A DNA stretch of 64,000 nucleotides, from assembly GCA_963693025.1 (NCBI GenBank), contig OY843749.1:3085764-3149763 (forward strand), read 5' to 3'. The notes beneath the pieces were generated by a model, which did not search any database, had not been told where the DNA came from, and was given only the letters and a program-made list of their open reading frames with translations. The stretch is from JAHRAW01 sp963693025 (GTDB lineage: Bacteria > Pseudomonadota > Gammaproteobacteria > Arenicellales > Poriferihabitantaceae). Made by a program: the position numbers and the translations under genes. Shown here piece by piece: positions 25,962-34,980 of this stretch; the stretch's first letter is position 1; each line of letters starts with the position of its first letter.

Positions 25962-27164
25962 ATGCCCCTTCAATTCAACTGCCTGACGAGCGCCAAGCCG
26001 GATTACCGCATCGTCCTCGCCACCCTGAGCGCGTTGGCGGCGCTTGGCTTGGGCGCGGCGCATTATATGGACGCCAACGGCCACTTTGTTACCGGAATGA
26101 ACAACCAGGTGGTGTGGGGGATTCCGCATGTCTTCGCGCTCGGTTTGATTCTCGCCGCCTCCGGCGCGCTCAATGTGGCGTCGTTGTCGTCGGTGTTCGG
26201 CAACGCGTTGTATGCGCCGCTGGCGAGGTTGTCGGCGTTGCTGGCGGTCGTGCTGTTGATTGGCGGCGTGCTGGTGTTGGTGTTGGATTTGGGACGCCCC
26301 GACCGTTTGCTCATCGCCTTGACGCACTACAACTTCAAGTCGGTATTCGCCTGGAACATCTTGTTATACACCGGCTTCGTCGCGCTCGCGCTGGTGTATT
26401 TGTGGCTGCTGTTTGAGCCGCGCTTAGCCGCTTACACGCGACCCGCCGGCGTGCTGTCGCTGCTGTGGCGCTTCGTCCTCACCAGCGGCAGCGGCGCGAT
26501 TTTCGGCTTCTTGGTGGCGCGCCCGGCATACGACGCCGCCATTCTGGTGCCGTTATTCATCGCTTTGTCGCTGTCCCTCGGCGCCGCCGCCTTCGTGCTG
26601 GTGGCAACCGCCCTCGCGCGCTGGCACGGCAACTACCTGGACGCGCGCGTATTAGCGCAACAAGGGCGCTTGCTGGCGCTGTTCGTCTCCGCCACGCTCT
26701 TCATCACGGCGGTTTTTCACCTGACCAACTTGTATGCCGCCGAGCATCACGCCGTGGAGCGTTTCATCCTGTTGCAAGGCGGCATTTACACCGCGCTGTT
26801 CTGGGCGCAAGTCGGCATCGGCGGCGTGTTGCCGCTGGCGTTGTTGTTTATGCCGCGCCTTCGCGCGCGCGCCGGCTCGCTCATCATCGCCGCCGCATTG
26901 GTGACGCTCGGCGGCTTCGCCCAACTCTATGTGATCATCATCGGCGGTCAGGCGTTCCCGCTAACCCTTTTCCCCGGCAAGGTCGTAAGCAGTCCTTTTT
27001 ACGACGGCGAAATTGCTTCTTACGCGCCGTCGTTACCCGAGTGGTTGCTCGGGCTGGGTGGCGTGGCGGTGGCGTTGTTGTTGTTACTGTTGACGTTGCG
27101 GGTCTTGCCGTTTCTGCCGCCGCCGCAACCGCCGCAACCGTCGGACGCCGCCGAGCAAGGATAA
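25962..27164 (+). CDS. dsrP: NrfD-family membrane subunit DsrP
   Basis: DsrP is the integral membrane quinone-interacting subunit partnering DsrO. The 400-residue product has about ten transmembrane helices and the NrfD-type segment VLDLGRPDRLL near residue 106, and ends in a Pro-rich tail. It is separated by two bases from dsrN. Confidence 0.94.
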   Translation: MPLQFNCLTSAKPDYRIVLATLSALAALGLGAAHYMDANGHFVTGMNNQVVWGIPHVFALGLILAASGALNVASLSSVFGNALYAPLARLSALLAVVLLIGGVLVLVLDLGRPDRLLIALTHYNFKSVFAWNILLYTGFVALALVYLWLLFEPRLAAYTRPAGVLSLLWRFVLTSGSGAIFGFLVARPAYDAAILVPLFIALSLSLGAAAFVLVATALARWHGNYLDARVLAQQGRLLALFVSATLFITAVFHLTNLYAAEHHAVERFILLQGGIYTALFWAQVGIGGVLPLALLFMPRLRARAGSLIIAAALVTLGGFAQLYVIIIGGQAFPLTLFPGKVVSSPFYDGEIASYAPSLPEWLLGLGGVAVALLLLLLTLRVLPFLPPPQPPQPSDAAEQG

Positions 27165-27166
27165 CC

Positions 27167-28564
27167 ATGTCCCGCCTCCTGCTCTCCGCCACGCGCAAGT
27201 CGTCCGGCAAAACCACCCTCGCCGTCGGCTTGTGCGCCGCGCTGAGGCGCCGGCACGGGCTGACCATTCGCCCGTTCAAAAAGGGACCCGACTACATCGA
27301 CCCGATGTGGCTCAGCCGCGCCGCCGGCAATGCGTGCATCAACCTGGATTTTCACACCATGCGCAAAACGGAAATCCGCGAAGCGTTTTGCCGCCGGATG
27401 CGCGCCGGTGACTGCGCCATCATTGAAGGCAACAAGGGATTGTTCGACGGCATTGACCTCACCGGCGGCGACAGCAACGCCGCGCTCGCCAAAACGCTCG
27501 ATGCGCCGGTGGCGCTGGTGGTGGATGCGCGCGGCATGACCCGCGGCGTCGCCCCGTTGCTACTCGGCTACCAGTCGTTTGACCCCGGCATCACGCTGGC
27601 GGGCGTCATCCTGAACCGCGTCGGCGGCGCGCGGCACGAAGCCAAACTGCGCGCCGCGATTTCGCATTACACCGATGTTGAAGTGCTCGGCGCGGTGCAT
27701 GACGACCGCGACCTGAACATCGCCGAGCGCCACCTCGGGCTGACCACCGACTCCGAAGTCGCCGCCGCCGACCGGCGCATCGAGCGCATCGCCGATGCCG
27801 TCGCCGAGCAGGTCGACCTCGATGCCGTCATGGCAATCGCCGCCACCGCCACGCCGCCGGCGCGCGCCGCATCGCCCTCGGCGGCGGAAACGGCAACCAC
27901 CGCCGACCTGACAATCGCCATCGCCCGCGACGCCGCCTTCGGGTTTTACTACGCCGATGACTTGACCTCGTTCGCCGCTCACGGCGCGCGCCTCGTCCCC
28001 TTCGATGCGATGAATGACGCCGCGTTGCCGGAGGCGGACGGGCTTTATATTGGCGGCGGATTTCCCGAAACGCATGCGGCGCGGTTGTCGGGCAACCGCG
28101 CGATGCGCGCCGCGGTGAAGCGTTTTGTCGAGCGCGGCGGACCGGTGTATGCCGAATGCGGCGGGCTGATGTATTTGGCGCGGAGCCTGACCTGGGCGGA
28201 CAAAACCTACGACATGGCGGGCGCGATTCCGGCGCGCATCGAGATGAGCGAGCGACCGGTCGGGCGCGGCTATGTCGTGCTGAGCGAAACCGGGCAGAGT
28301 CCGTGGTCCGCCAACGGCAACGCCAACGGCGGAGCGGACATTCCCGCGCACGAGTTTCACTACTCGCGCCTGACCGGGCTGGCGGACGACGCCCGATTCG
28401 CCTATCGCGTGAAACGGGGACACGGCATCAACGGGCGTTTTGACGGGCTGGTGCATCGCAACGTGCTCGCCAACTATTCGCATTTCCGAAACACCGCCGC
28501 CAACCCGTGGGTCGCGCGCTTCGTGGATTTTGTGCGGGCGCACAAGGTCGGGGCGCCGGCGTAA
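27167..28564 (+). CDS. dsrN: DsrN, siroheme amidase (cobyrinate a,c-diamide synthase family)
   Basis: DsrN amidates siroheme for DsrAB in sulfur oxidisers. The 465-residue product has a P-loop dethiobiotin-synthetase-like domain (SATRKSSGKTTLAVGL and FKKGPDYIDP) and a C-terminal class I glutamine amidotransferase with the catalytic Cys in YAECGGLMYLA. The catalytic His is in EFHYSRL. Length matches CbiA-type enzymes. It is followed with no gap by dsrR (TAA then ATG). Confidence 0.93.
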   Translation: MSRLLLSATRKSSGKTTLAVGLCAALRRRHGLTIRPFKKGPDYIDPMWLSRAAGNACINLDFHTMRKTEIREAFCRRMRAGDCAIIEGNKGLFDGIDLTGGDSNAALAKTLDAPVALVVDARGMTRGVAPLLLGYQSFDPGITLAGVILNRVGGARHEAKLRAAISHYTDVEVLGAVHDDRDLNIAERHLGLTTDSEVAAADRRIERIADAVAEQVDLDAVMAIAATATPPARAASPSAAETATTADLTIAIARDAAFGFYYADDLTSFAAHGARLVPFDAMNDAALPEADGLYIGGGFPETHAARLSGNRAMRAAVKRFVERGGPVYAECGGLMYLARSLTWADKTYDMAGAIPARIEMSERPVGRGYVVLSETGQSPWSANGNANGGADIPAHEFHYSRLTGLADDARFAYRVKRGHGINGRFDGLVHRNVLANYSHFRNTAANPWVARFVDFVRAHKVGAPA

Positions 28565-28876
28565 ATGATTACCATCACCCCAAACGCCGCGATAAAAGTG
28601 CTCGAATCGCTGGCGCAGGCGGACTCAAAAGACCTCTCCCTGCGCGTGGCGGCGAAGCGGTTGGCGGACGGCTCGTTCGACTACGCGATGGGGCTGGACA
28701 CGCCGACCCGGCACGACACGCAGGCGGTCTCAAACGGCGTCAATGTCGTCGTCGCGCCGACCAGCATCGAGTTTCTGAAAGACGCGACGCTGGACTACGT
28801 TGAACTGGAAGCGGGCGAGCATCAATTCATTTTTATGAACCCGAACGACCCCGCTTATGTCCCACCCGATGCCTGA
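28565..28876 (+). CDS. dsrR: A-type-carrier-like protein DsrR
   Basis: DsrR resembles IscA/SufA but lacks the three cluster-binding cysteines; none is found in this 103-residue protein, consistent with the DsrR subgroup. In Allochromatium vinosum DsrR is reported to affect dsr gene expression post-transcriptionally. It starts directly after dsrN and overlaps the next gene by 20 bp. Confidence 0.9.
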   Translation: MITITPNAAIKVLESLAQADSKDLSLRVAAKRLADGSFDYAMGLDTPTRHDTQAVSNGVNVVVAPTSIEFLKDATLDYVELEAGEHQFIFMNPNDPAYVPPDA

Positions 28877-29303
28877 ATCGGACATGGACTTGGCGAGCGG
28901 CATCGCCGCATTTGAAGCCAAGAATTTCTCGCAGGCGATGGCGTTGCTCGCGCCGCTGGCGGAGCAGGGGCTGCCCGAGGCGCAATACCGGCTGGCAATC
29001 ATGCGTCAAAACGGGCTCGGCGTTTTGCGCAACGAAGCGCAGGCGATGAAATGGATGCGCGCCGCCGCCACGCAAGACTTCGCGCTCGCGCAGCACGGTT
29101 TGGGCTTTATGTATCTGCACGGCGACTGCGCCGCCAAAGACGGCGCGGCGGCGGCGCATTGGTTTGAGCGCGCCGCGGCGCAGGGTTTGCCCGGCGCGCA
29201 GGCGGCATTGGGGCTGATGTATGAGCAGGGCGAGGGCGTGGAAAAAGACCGCGAAAAAGCCAGAGAGTGGTATCGTCGCGCCGGCTTGGAGGAGGCGGGT
29301 TAG
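28857..29303 (+). CDS. SEL1-repeat protein at the end of the dsr cluster
   Basis: The 148-residue protein contains at least three SEL1-type repeats (for example AQHGLGFMYLHGDCAAKDG and AQAALGLMYEQGEGVEKD), a helical scaffold for protein binding. No signal peptide. The ATG at 28857 overlaps dsrR by 20 bp; ATG at 28869 is an alternative. Position suggests a role in Dsr assembly or regulation, but nothing in the sequence shows it. It is not the dsrS gene of Allochromatium as far as I can tell. Confidence 0.85.
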   Translation: MSHPMPESDMDLASGIAAFEAKNFSQAMALLAPLAEQGLPEAQYRLAIMRQNGLGVLRNEAQAMKWMRAAATQDFALAQHGLGFMYLHGDCAAKDGAAAAHWFERAAAQGLPGAQAALGLMYEQGEGVEKDREKAREWYRRAGLEEAG

Positions 29304-29345
29304 GCGCGCGTGGCACTGTGCCGGCGGGCGGGATTGGGCAAGGGT

Positions 29346-29422
29346 TGGCGCCCCAGAGAGGATTCGAACCTCCGACCTGCCGCTTAGGAGGCGGCTGCTC
29401 TATCCGACTGAGCTACCGGGGC
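29346..29422 (-). tRNA. tRNA-Arg (anticodon CCT)
   Basis: The minus strand begins GCCCCGGTAGCTCAG, contains the D-loop, the anticodon loop CTCCTAA between GCCGC and GCGGC, and the T-arm GGTTCGAATCC. The acceptor stem pairs fully except one G-U, and CCA is encoded (29346-29348). The anticodon CCT reads AGG codons. Confidence 0.97.
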
Positions 29423-29450
29423 GACGCAACAGGGAGGGCTCCGCGAATGG

Positions 29451-30344
29451 TTATGTCGCCGAAGCCGCCGCGATGGCGTCGATGGACGCGCGCAATGTGG
29501 CGGTAAATTCCTCGGCGCTTTGCGCAACCGACAAGCCTTCGGTCAGCGCGCGGGAGAAACTGGCAATCATGCCGTGGTTTTCCGCCAAGCGCCGGCACGC
29601 CTCGATGCGGCTGTAACCGCCGGACAACGCCGCCACCCTGATACAGTTGGGATTCCCGCCGCAGGTGTCATACAAGTTCGCGCGCTCCGGCAGCGTCAGT
29701 TTGAGCATAACCAGCTCGTCTTCTTCAAGGTTGCCGATGTGCGAAATCAGTTCGTCTTCGAGCATCGCCTCGGCTTCGGCTTTTTGCGGAGAGTTGATGT
29801 CCACTTCGGGCTCGATGATGGGGACCAAGCCGTGCGCGATGATGGTTTTGCCGATCTCAAATTGTTGCGCGACCACTTCGCAGATGGCGTCCGCGTTCGC
29901 GCGTTTAATCATCGAGCGCATTTTGGTGCCAAAAATCCCGCCCGCCACCGCGCGCTCCAGCAACGCCTCAAGCCCCGGATTGGGCTTCATCAACTGCACG
30001 CCATCCGCCTCGTCCGCCAAGCCTTTATCGACTTTGAGAATGGGGATAACGTTCTTCTCCTCCCACAAATAACGCGCGGTCGGCATCCCCTCAATTTCGC
30101 GCTCCATCGTGTCTTCAAACAAAATGGCGGCGAGGATTTTGTCGCCGCTGAAAGCCGGGTCGGTGATGATGCGCGTGCGCATTTCATGGACTTTGTCAAA
30201 CATCCCCGCGTCGCCGGAATAAGCGCTTTCATCGACGCCATACAAACGCAACGCTTTGGGCGTGCTACCACCGCTTTGGTCAAGGGCTGCAATAAAACCG
30301 CCGGCGCGCCGGGCTTTTTCAAGTTGCTGGGCTGATGCTGTCAT
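29451..30344 (-). CDS. fda: Fructose-bisphosphate aldolase class I
   Basis: It cleaves fructose-1,6-bisphosphate to triose phosphates in glycolysis or the Calvin cycle. The 297-residue sequence follows the staphylococcal-type class I aldolase family: GFIAALDQSGGSTPKALRLY, MRTRIITDP, VPILKVDKGLADE (Lys-containing), GLVPIIEPEVDI and LSGGYSR, and ASFSRALTEGL. No class II metal-binding His motif is seen. It is separated by about 30 bp from the tRNA gene on the same strand. A 13-C run lies 84 bases upstream of the start on the other strand. Confidence 0.94.
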   Translation of the reverse strand: MTASAQQLEKARRAGGFIAALDQSGGSTPKALRLYGVDESAYSGDAGMFDKVHEMRTRIITDPAFSGDKILAAILFEDTMEREIEGMPTARYLWEEKNVIPILKVDKGLADEADGVQLMKPNPGLEALLERAVAGGIFGTKMRSMIKRANADAICEVVAQQFEIGKTIIAHGLVPIIEPEVDINSPQKAEAEAMLEDELISHIGNLEEDELVMLKLTLPERANLYDTCGGNPNCIRVAALSGGYSRIEACRRLAENHGMIASFSRALTEGLSVAQSAEEFTATLRASIDAIAAASAT

Positions 30345-30427
30345 TGGGCTATGAGGTCGGTTGAAGGTGCGGGTATTGTCGCGGAAATGGGAGGAGTTGA
30401 CAAGTGGGTTTGTCAGTACTCGTCATT

Positions 30428-30440
30428 CCCCCCCCCCCCC
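30428..30440. repeat. C13 homopolymer upstream of fba
   Basis: Thirteen consecutive C residues follow cgtcatt, an apparent end of a repeat element. It is in the gap between gshA and fba, both leftward. Such runs are prone to slippage. Confidence 0.9.
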
Positions 30441-30444
30441 ACTT

Positions 30445-30644
30445 CGTCATTCTCGAGCGTTAGTGTCCGTTGCCGCCGCGCTTTTTCTTTTAAGCGGCGG
30501 CTTACGGACACTTACGACCTCGGGAATCTCCCTAAGACTGGCACGGGCTTTGTTGAAATTCACGGTAGTCTTAGGGAGATTCCCGAAGGTGATGAAAAAT
30601 ATAGTCGCTGTCGCTCCTTATTTTTCTATCATTCGAGAATGACG
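30445..30644 (+). repeat. MITE-like dispersed repeat, full copy E
   Basis: A complete copy with ends cgtcattctcgagcgttag and cattcgagaatgacg. Its right end (30618-30644) overlaps the 3' end of gshA, whose last ten codons and stop are repeat-derived. Confidence 0.92.
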
Positions 30645-32234
30645 AGTAGTTTCATCCTGCCGCCGAAAATAATCACTCAAAAACTCATCAAAATCCATCC
30701 TGTCCCCCTCTTCAATTTCCTTCTGCCGACGATGCGAGCGCTCAGCCTCCGCTTGCATCCTCTGGCAATCTCCCGCCTCCATATTCATACTCTGGAACAA
30801 TGCAGCATGTTGCTCCGCCATACCCATTGCAAACTCGTAAAAACTCACCTGTTGCACCGCCATCTGCTGCAAGATTTTTGCCGACGGCGTGAGCGCCGGG
30901 TCTTCTACTTTGTCTAACTGCGCTTGTAAAGACGCGCGGTAGGCGGTTTGTCCGGTTACCTGGTCGAGCAACTCGGCAAGCGGCGCTAAGTTGTTCAACG
31001 CATCGCGCGCGCGCTCGCTGAAAGGCGACTCGCGTCTCGTGCCGTCCGACTGTTGATATTCGCACAACGCCAAGCCGGCGCGGCGACCGTTCATTACCAC
31101 GCGCTGGCGGTTGTCCGCCGCGCATTCCCATTCCGCGCGGCTGATGCCGGGGCTGTCGGCGAACAGGCAATACAGCAGTAGCATGTCGAAGAAGCGAACG
31201 CATTCGGCGTCGATGCCGATGGGGACGAATGGGTTGAGGTCAACGCTGCGCACTTCCACATATTGCACCCCGCGTTGTTGCAATGCGCGCGCCGGGCTTT
31301 CGCCCGAATCGGCGACGCGCTTTGGGCGAATGACGGAATAGAATTCGTTTTCTATTTGCAACAGGCTGGCGTTGAGTTGCCGGTAAACGCCGTCCACCTT
31401 GACTCCAAATTTTTCATAGTCCGCGTGCGGCAAGCGTATCGCCCGGCGCAATGAAGAAACGAAACCCTCGACGCTGTTGTAGGTGATTTCAATGCCGGCT
31501 TGGGCGGTGCTGTTGTAGCCGAGGCCGCTGAGCCGCAAGGATGTGGCAAAGGGCGCGTAAAAACTGTGTGAGTCGAGGTCGTCGAGCAGATGTTCGCGCC
31601 CTTGCAGAAAGGTTTTGCAGACCGCCGGCGAGGCGCCGAAGAGGTAGCAGCCGAGCCACGAGAGGCGGTGGAAATTGCGAATCAGGGCAAAGTAATAGAC
31701 CGACTTTTGCTCCCGGATTGCCGTCTCGTCATCGCTGTTCAGGAACTCGCCCCAGAAGGCTTCCGGCAGCGAGAAGTTGAAGTGAATGCCGGCGATGGTC
31801 TGCATGAAAGCGCCGTAGCGAAGGCTCAGCCCGCGCCGGTATGCCTCTTTCATCTGCGCGACGTTGGATGCGCCGTAGCGGGCAATCGGGATGTGTTCCT
31901 CGCCGCGCACGATGCACGGCATGCTGTTCACCCATAACTTTTCGCGGTCGAGATTTTGATAGGTGAAGTGGTGAATGTTGAAGAGGTCTTGAAGCAGGTC
32001 GTCGACACTCGTGTGTGTCGGCGTGATGAATTCGAGCAGCGCTTCGGAGTAGTCGGTGGTGATGGAGGGATGGGTCAGCGCCGAGCCGAGCGCGTGCGGA
32101 TGCGGGCTCTGCGCGAGCGTCCCGTCGGCGGTGACGCGCAGGCTCTCCTTTTCGATTCCCCGGTTGAGGTTGGCGAGGTGGCGGTCGAGCCCGGTGGCGC
32201 ACAAATGCTCCAGAGTCTGGCGCAGGTTTTTCAA
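30618..32234 (-). CDS. gshA: Glutamate-cysteine ligase
   Basis: It makes gamma-glutamylcysteine for glutathione; glutathione amide persulfide chemistry is also relevant in sulfur oxidisers. The 538-residue protein matches the proteobacterial GshA family: LANLNRGIEKESLRV, ITTDYSEALLEFITP, SMPCIV and YVEVRSVDLNPF. The start is TTG at 32234; no ATG fits. The last residues TTRHSRMIEK and the stop come from repeat copy E, so the C-terminus is not native to the family. Confidence 0.94.
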   Translation of the reverse strand: MKNLRQTLEHLCATGLDRHLANLNRGIEKESLRVTADGTLAQSPHPHALGSALTHPSITTDYSEALLEFITPTHTSVDDLLQDLFNIHHFTYQNLDREKLWVNSMPCIVRGEEHIPIARYGASNVAQMKEAYRRGLSLRYGAFMQTIAGIHFNFSLPEAFWGEFLNSDDETAIREQKSVYYFALIRNFHRLSWLGCYLFGASPAVCKTFLQGREHLLDDLDSHSFYAPFATSLRLSGLGYNSTAQAGIEITYNSVEGFVSSLRRAIRLPHADYEKFGVKVDGVYRQLNASLLQIENEFYSVIRPKRVADSGESPARALQQRGVQYVEVRSVDLNPFVPIGIDAECVRFFDMLLLYCLFADSPGISRAEWECAADNRQRVVMNGRRAGLALCEYQQSDGTRRESPFSERARDALNNLAPLAELLDQVTGQTAYRASLQAQLDKVEDPALTPSAKILQQMAVQQVSFYEFAMGMAEQHAALFQSMNMEAGDCQRMQAEAERSHRRQKEIEEGDRMDFDEFLSDYFRRQDETTRHSRMIEK

Positions 32235-32349
32235 GGGTGCATCCGCGTTGCGAAGGGGGCGTTAGAGTGTCCTGAGTGGCGCGGAAAAGCAACCGTTTTA
32301 TGGCGGCGTCAAGGGCTTGCCGGGCGCGCACGGCGGCGCCGGTGTTAGA

Positions 32350-33390
32350 ATGGCGCGGCTGATGATGCGGGACAACGCGGAGGTGTCCGTGGGGGGAAAG
32401 TTTTCTGTTGCGCCGATGCTGGATGTGACCGACCGTCACTGCCGGGCGTTTCTGCGCCTGCTTTCCGGGCGGATGACGTTGTATACCGAGATGACGGTGA
32501 GCGGCGCAATCATCCACGGCGCGCGCGCGCGTTTCCTGACCTTCGACCCGCGCGAGCGCCCGCTGGCGATTCAACTGGCGGGCTCCGACCCGGCGCAACT
32601 GGCGGTGTGCGCGCGCCTCGCCGAAAGCGCGGGATACGACGAAGTCAACCTCAACATTGGCTGCCCCAGCAAGCGCGTCCGGAACGGGCAGTTCGGCGCC
32701 TGCCTGATGGCAAAGCCGGCGCTGGTGGCGGACTGCGTGGCGGCGATGCGCGCGGCGGTCGGCATTCCGGTGACCGTGAAAACCCGCATCGGCATCGACA
32801 ACCGCGACAGTTACGCCCACCTCGCGGAGTTCGTCGCCCGCGTTGCCGACGGCGGCTGCGAACACTTCATCATCCACGCGCGCAAGGCGTGGCTGCGCGG
32901 GCTCAGCCCGAAGGAAAACCGACATGTGCCGACCTTGCGCTACGACCGCGTGTATCGCTTGAAGCGGGATTTCCCCGCCATCCGCTTCACCATCAACGGC
33001 GGCATCACCACCCTGAGCGAAGCGCGCGAGCATTTGCGGCATGTCGATGGCGTGATGATCGGGCGCCAGGCGCGCAAACATCCGTGGATGCTGAGCGCGG
33101 TTGACCGAATGATTTTCAACGCCACCGATTGCGCGCCATCGGCGGTGGCGGTGGTAAGAACCCGCGCCGACATCGTCAACGCCTATCTGCCGTATATCGA
33201 ACAACAACTCGCGCAAGGCGTCGAACTGCGACACATGACGCGGCACCTACTGGGCTTGTTCCACGCCCAACCCGGCGCCACCGCCTGGCGCCGCCACCTG
33301 TCCGAACACGGACCCAAAAAAGGCGCGGGCGTGGAGGTGGTTTACGATGCGCTAAAGATCGTGACTGCGGCGTCGGGTGGGCGGTGTTAG
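32350..33390 (+). CDS. dusA: tRNA-dihydrouridine synthase A
   Basis: It reduces uridine 20/20a in tRNA using FMN. The 346-residue product (ATG 32350; TTG at 32317 and ATG at 32365 are alternatives) has FSVAPMLDVTDRHCR, NLNIGCPSKRVRNGQFGACLM with the catalytic Cys, and IIHARKAWLRGLSPKENR typical of DusA. It is transcribed divergently from gshA. Confidence 0.94.
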   Translation: MARLMMRDNAEVSVGGKFSVAPMLDVTDRHCRAFLRLLSGRMTLYTEMTVSGAIIHGARARFLTFDPRERPLAIQLAGSDPAQLAVCARLAESAGYDEVNLNIGCPSKRVRNGQFGACLMAKPALVADCVAAMRAAVGIPVTVKTRIGIDNRDSYAHLAEFVARVADGGCEHFIIHARKAWLRGLSPKENRHVPTLRYDRVYRLKRDFPAIRFTINGGITTLSEAREHLRHVDGVMIGRQARKHPWMLSAVDRMIFNATDCAPSAVAVVRTRADIVNAYLPYIEQQLAQGVELRHMTRHLLGLFHAQPGATAWRRHLSEHGPKKGAGVEVVYDALKIVTAASGGRC

Positions 33391-33448
33391 ATTAGAATAG
33401 AGGGTGCGGCGCAGGTTGTAAAAACATCGGACAAACAGGGGATACGGA

Positions 33449-34288
33449 ATGTCACTCGATGCGTTACAGGTTTGGCGGGAACTGGCGGCTGAATGCGGCC
33501 CGGCGGTGAATTATTATTCCCGCAAGGGCGCGAATGGGCGGCGCATACTGCAACGCGGCGCGGCTGATTTTGATGCAAAATGTTTTCCCGATGACGCGCG
33601 CGAGCGAGCGCATTACCGAGCGGACTACTATGTGAGTCAGTCGGGTTATATGGACATGCATATCAAGCACAATCTGGCGGCCCTTCGGCATGGCTTCCAA
33701 GGCGGAACTCCGCAACCTTTGTTGTTTGTTGATTTCGGTTGCGGGCCAATGACATCCGGGTTGGCGCTGGCCGAGCTTTTATCCCGGCAAACTTCCGGCT
33801 ACAAAAAGCAAACGGCATATTTTGGCGTGGATGCTTCCGCTAACATGGTCGCTACGGCGAACCGCATCAACGCAAGATACGGTTTGTTTGCGCCGGAGCG
33901 TTTCAAGGTGGTGCGGGGGACGCGGTTTGATTCGCGGAAGATTCCACATTTTTTTCCAAAGCCACGGGCTGTGGTGCTTTGCCTTTCGTTTGTGCTGGCG
34001 CAGGGAACATTGAAGTCTGATACGACCGCAAAGAAAGCGGTGATGGAATTGTCCGCTGATTGGAAAAAGTATGTTGCCGGTGAAACCCGGTGCCGGGAGA
34101 CAACCATCATTTACCTCAATCCGGGTTATTTTGACAACACGAATTGGTCAAAATTTTTTCATCCGGTTATGCTGAATTCCGACACTACGGATGGTTTCAG
34201 GTATACTGGGCAAAGATTGAAGAATATACCGGTACCTGGCTTGTCCAAGGACATCGCTCTTGGACTCATCCGAGGACTCCGCGAATGA
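33449..34288 (+). CDS. Putative class I SAM-dependent methyltransferase
   Basis: The 279-residue product has a weak Rossmann-type SAM motif (FVDFGCGPMTSGLALAEL) and a following FGVDASANMVATAN, which resemble motifs I and II. Catalytic specificity is not evident. Composition is somewhat more AT-rich than neighbours. Its stop overlaps the start of the AlkB-like gene (ATGA), so the two are probably an acquired pair. No substrate can be named. Confidence 0.65.
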   Translation: MSLDALQVWRELAAECGPAVNYYSRKGANGRRILQRGAADFDAKCFPDDARERAHYRADYYVSQSGYMDMHIKHNLAALRHGFQGGTPQPLLFVDFGCGPMTSGLALAELLSRQTSGYKKQTAYFGVDASANMVATANRINARYGLFAPERFKVVRGTRFDSRKIPHFFPKPRAVVLCLSFVLAQGTLKSDTTAKKAVMELSADWKKYVAGETRCRETTIIYLNPGYFDNTNWSKFFHPVMLNSDTTDGFRYTGQRLKNIPVPGLSKDIALGLIRGLRE

Positions 34289-34971
34289 CCCAATTAGCAC
34301 AACAAACCATCCCGGCAATCGCCGAACAACAACTCAACTGGGTGCGCCTGGGGGTGCCGGTGGAGCAAATGGCGCGCTTGCTCGGCGGCGGCGCGCAATA
34401 CCTTGCCGATTTCATCACGCCGAGCGAAGAAACTAGTCTGCTTGCCGCCGTTGATGCCGCGCCGTGGCGCACCGATTTACAGCGGCGGGTGCAGCACTAC
34501 GGCTATCGTTATGATTACACCGAGCGTAACATCGAGGCCGCCGACCGGTTGGGCGCGTTGCCGTTGTGGGCGGAAAAAATAAGCGACCGGTTGCTGCAGA
34601 GCAACCTCTTCGCGGCGAAGCCCGACCAGTTAATCGTGAACGAATACCAGCCGGGGCAGGGCATCGCGCCACATACCGACCGCGACTGTTTTGGTCCCGT
34701 GGTCGCTTCGCTGTCGCTGGGCGGCGATTGCATGATGCGCATTCTGCCGCACGACAAAAGCGACCGGGAGCGGTTCGACATTGTGCTACAACGCCGCAGT
34801 CTGGTTGTGTTTCGGGGCGCGAGCCGCAATGTGTGGCGGCACGGCATCGCGCCACGACAAAGCGACCGGCAGGACGGCCATAAAATACCGCGTCAACGGC
34901 GGGTGTCGCTCACCTTTCGCACCGTCATACCGTCCCCCCGTCCCACCGCCCGTAACAACGCACGGACATAA
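34285..34971 (+). CDS. AlkB-like 2-oxoglutarate/Fe(II) dioxygenase
   Basis: AlkB-like enzymes oxidatively remove alkyl groups from DNA, RNA or protein. The 228-residue protein has the metal site HTDRDCFG (H and D) near residue 131, a distal His in VWRHGIAP, and the 2-oxoglutarate-binding RRVSLTFR. Divergence suggests an ALKBH-type rather than the E. coli AlkB repair enzyme. It overlaps the upstream methyltransferase-like gene, so a modification/demodification pair is possible. Confidence 0.8.
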   Translation: MTQLAQQTIPAIAEQQLNWVRLGVPVEQMARLLGGGAQYLADFITPSEETSLLAAVDAAPWRTDLQRRVQHYGYRYDYTERNIEAADRLGALPLWAEKISDRLLQSNLFAAKPDQLIVNEYQPGQGIAPHTDRDCFGPVVASLSLGGDCMMRILPHDKSDRERFDIVLQRRSLVVFRGASRNVWRHGIAPRQSDRQDGHKIPRQRRVSLTFRTVIPSPRPTARNNART

Positions 34972-34980
34972 CGGCTCGCC

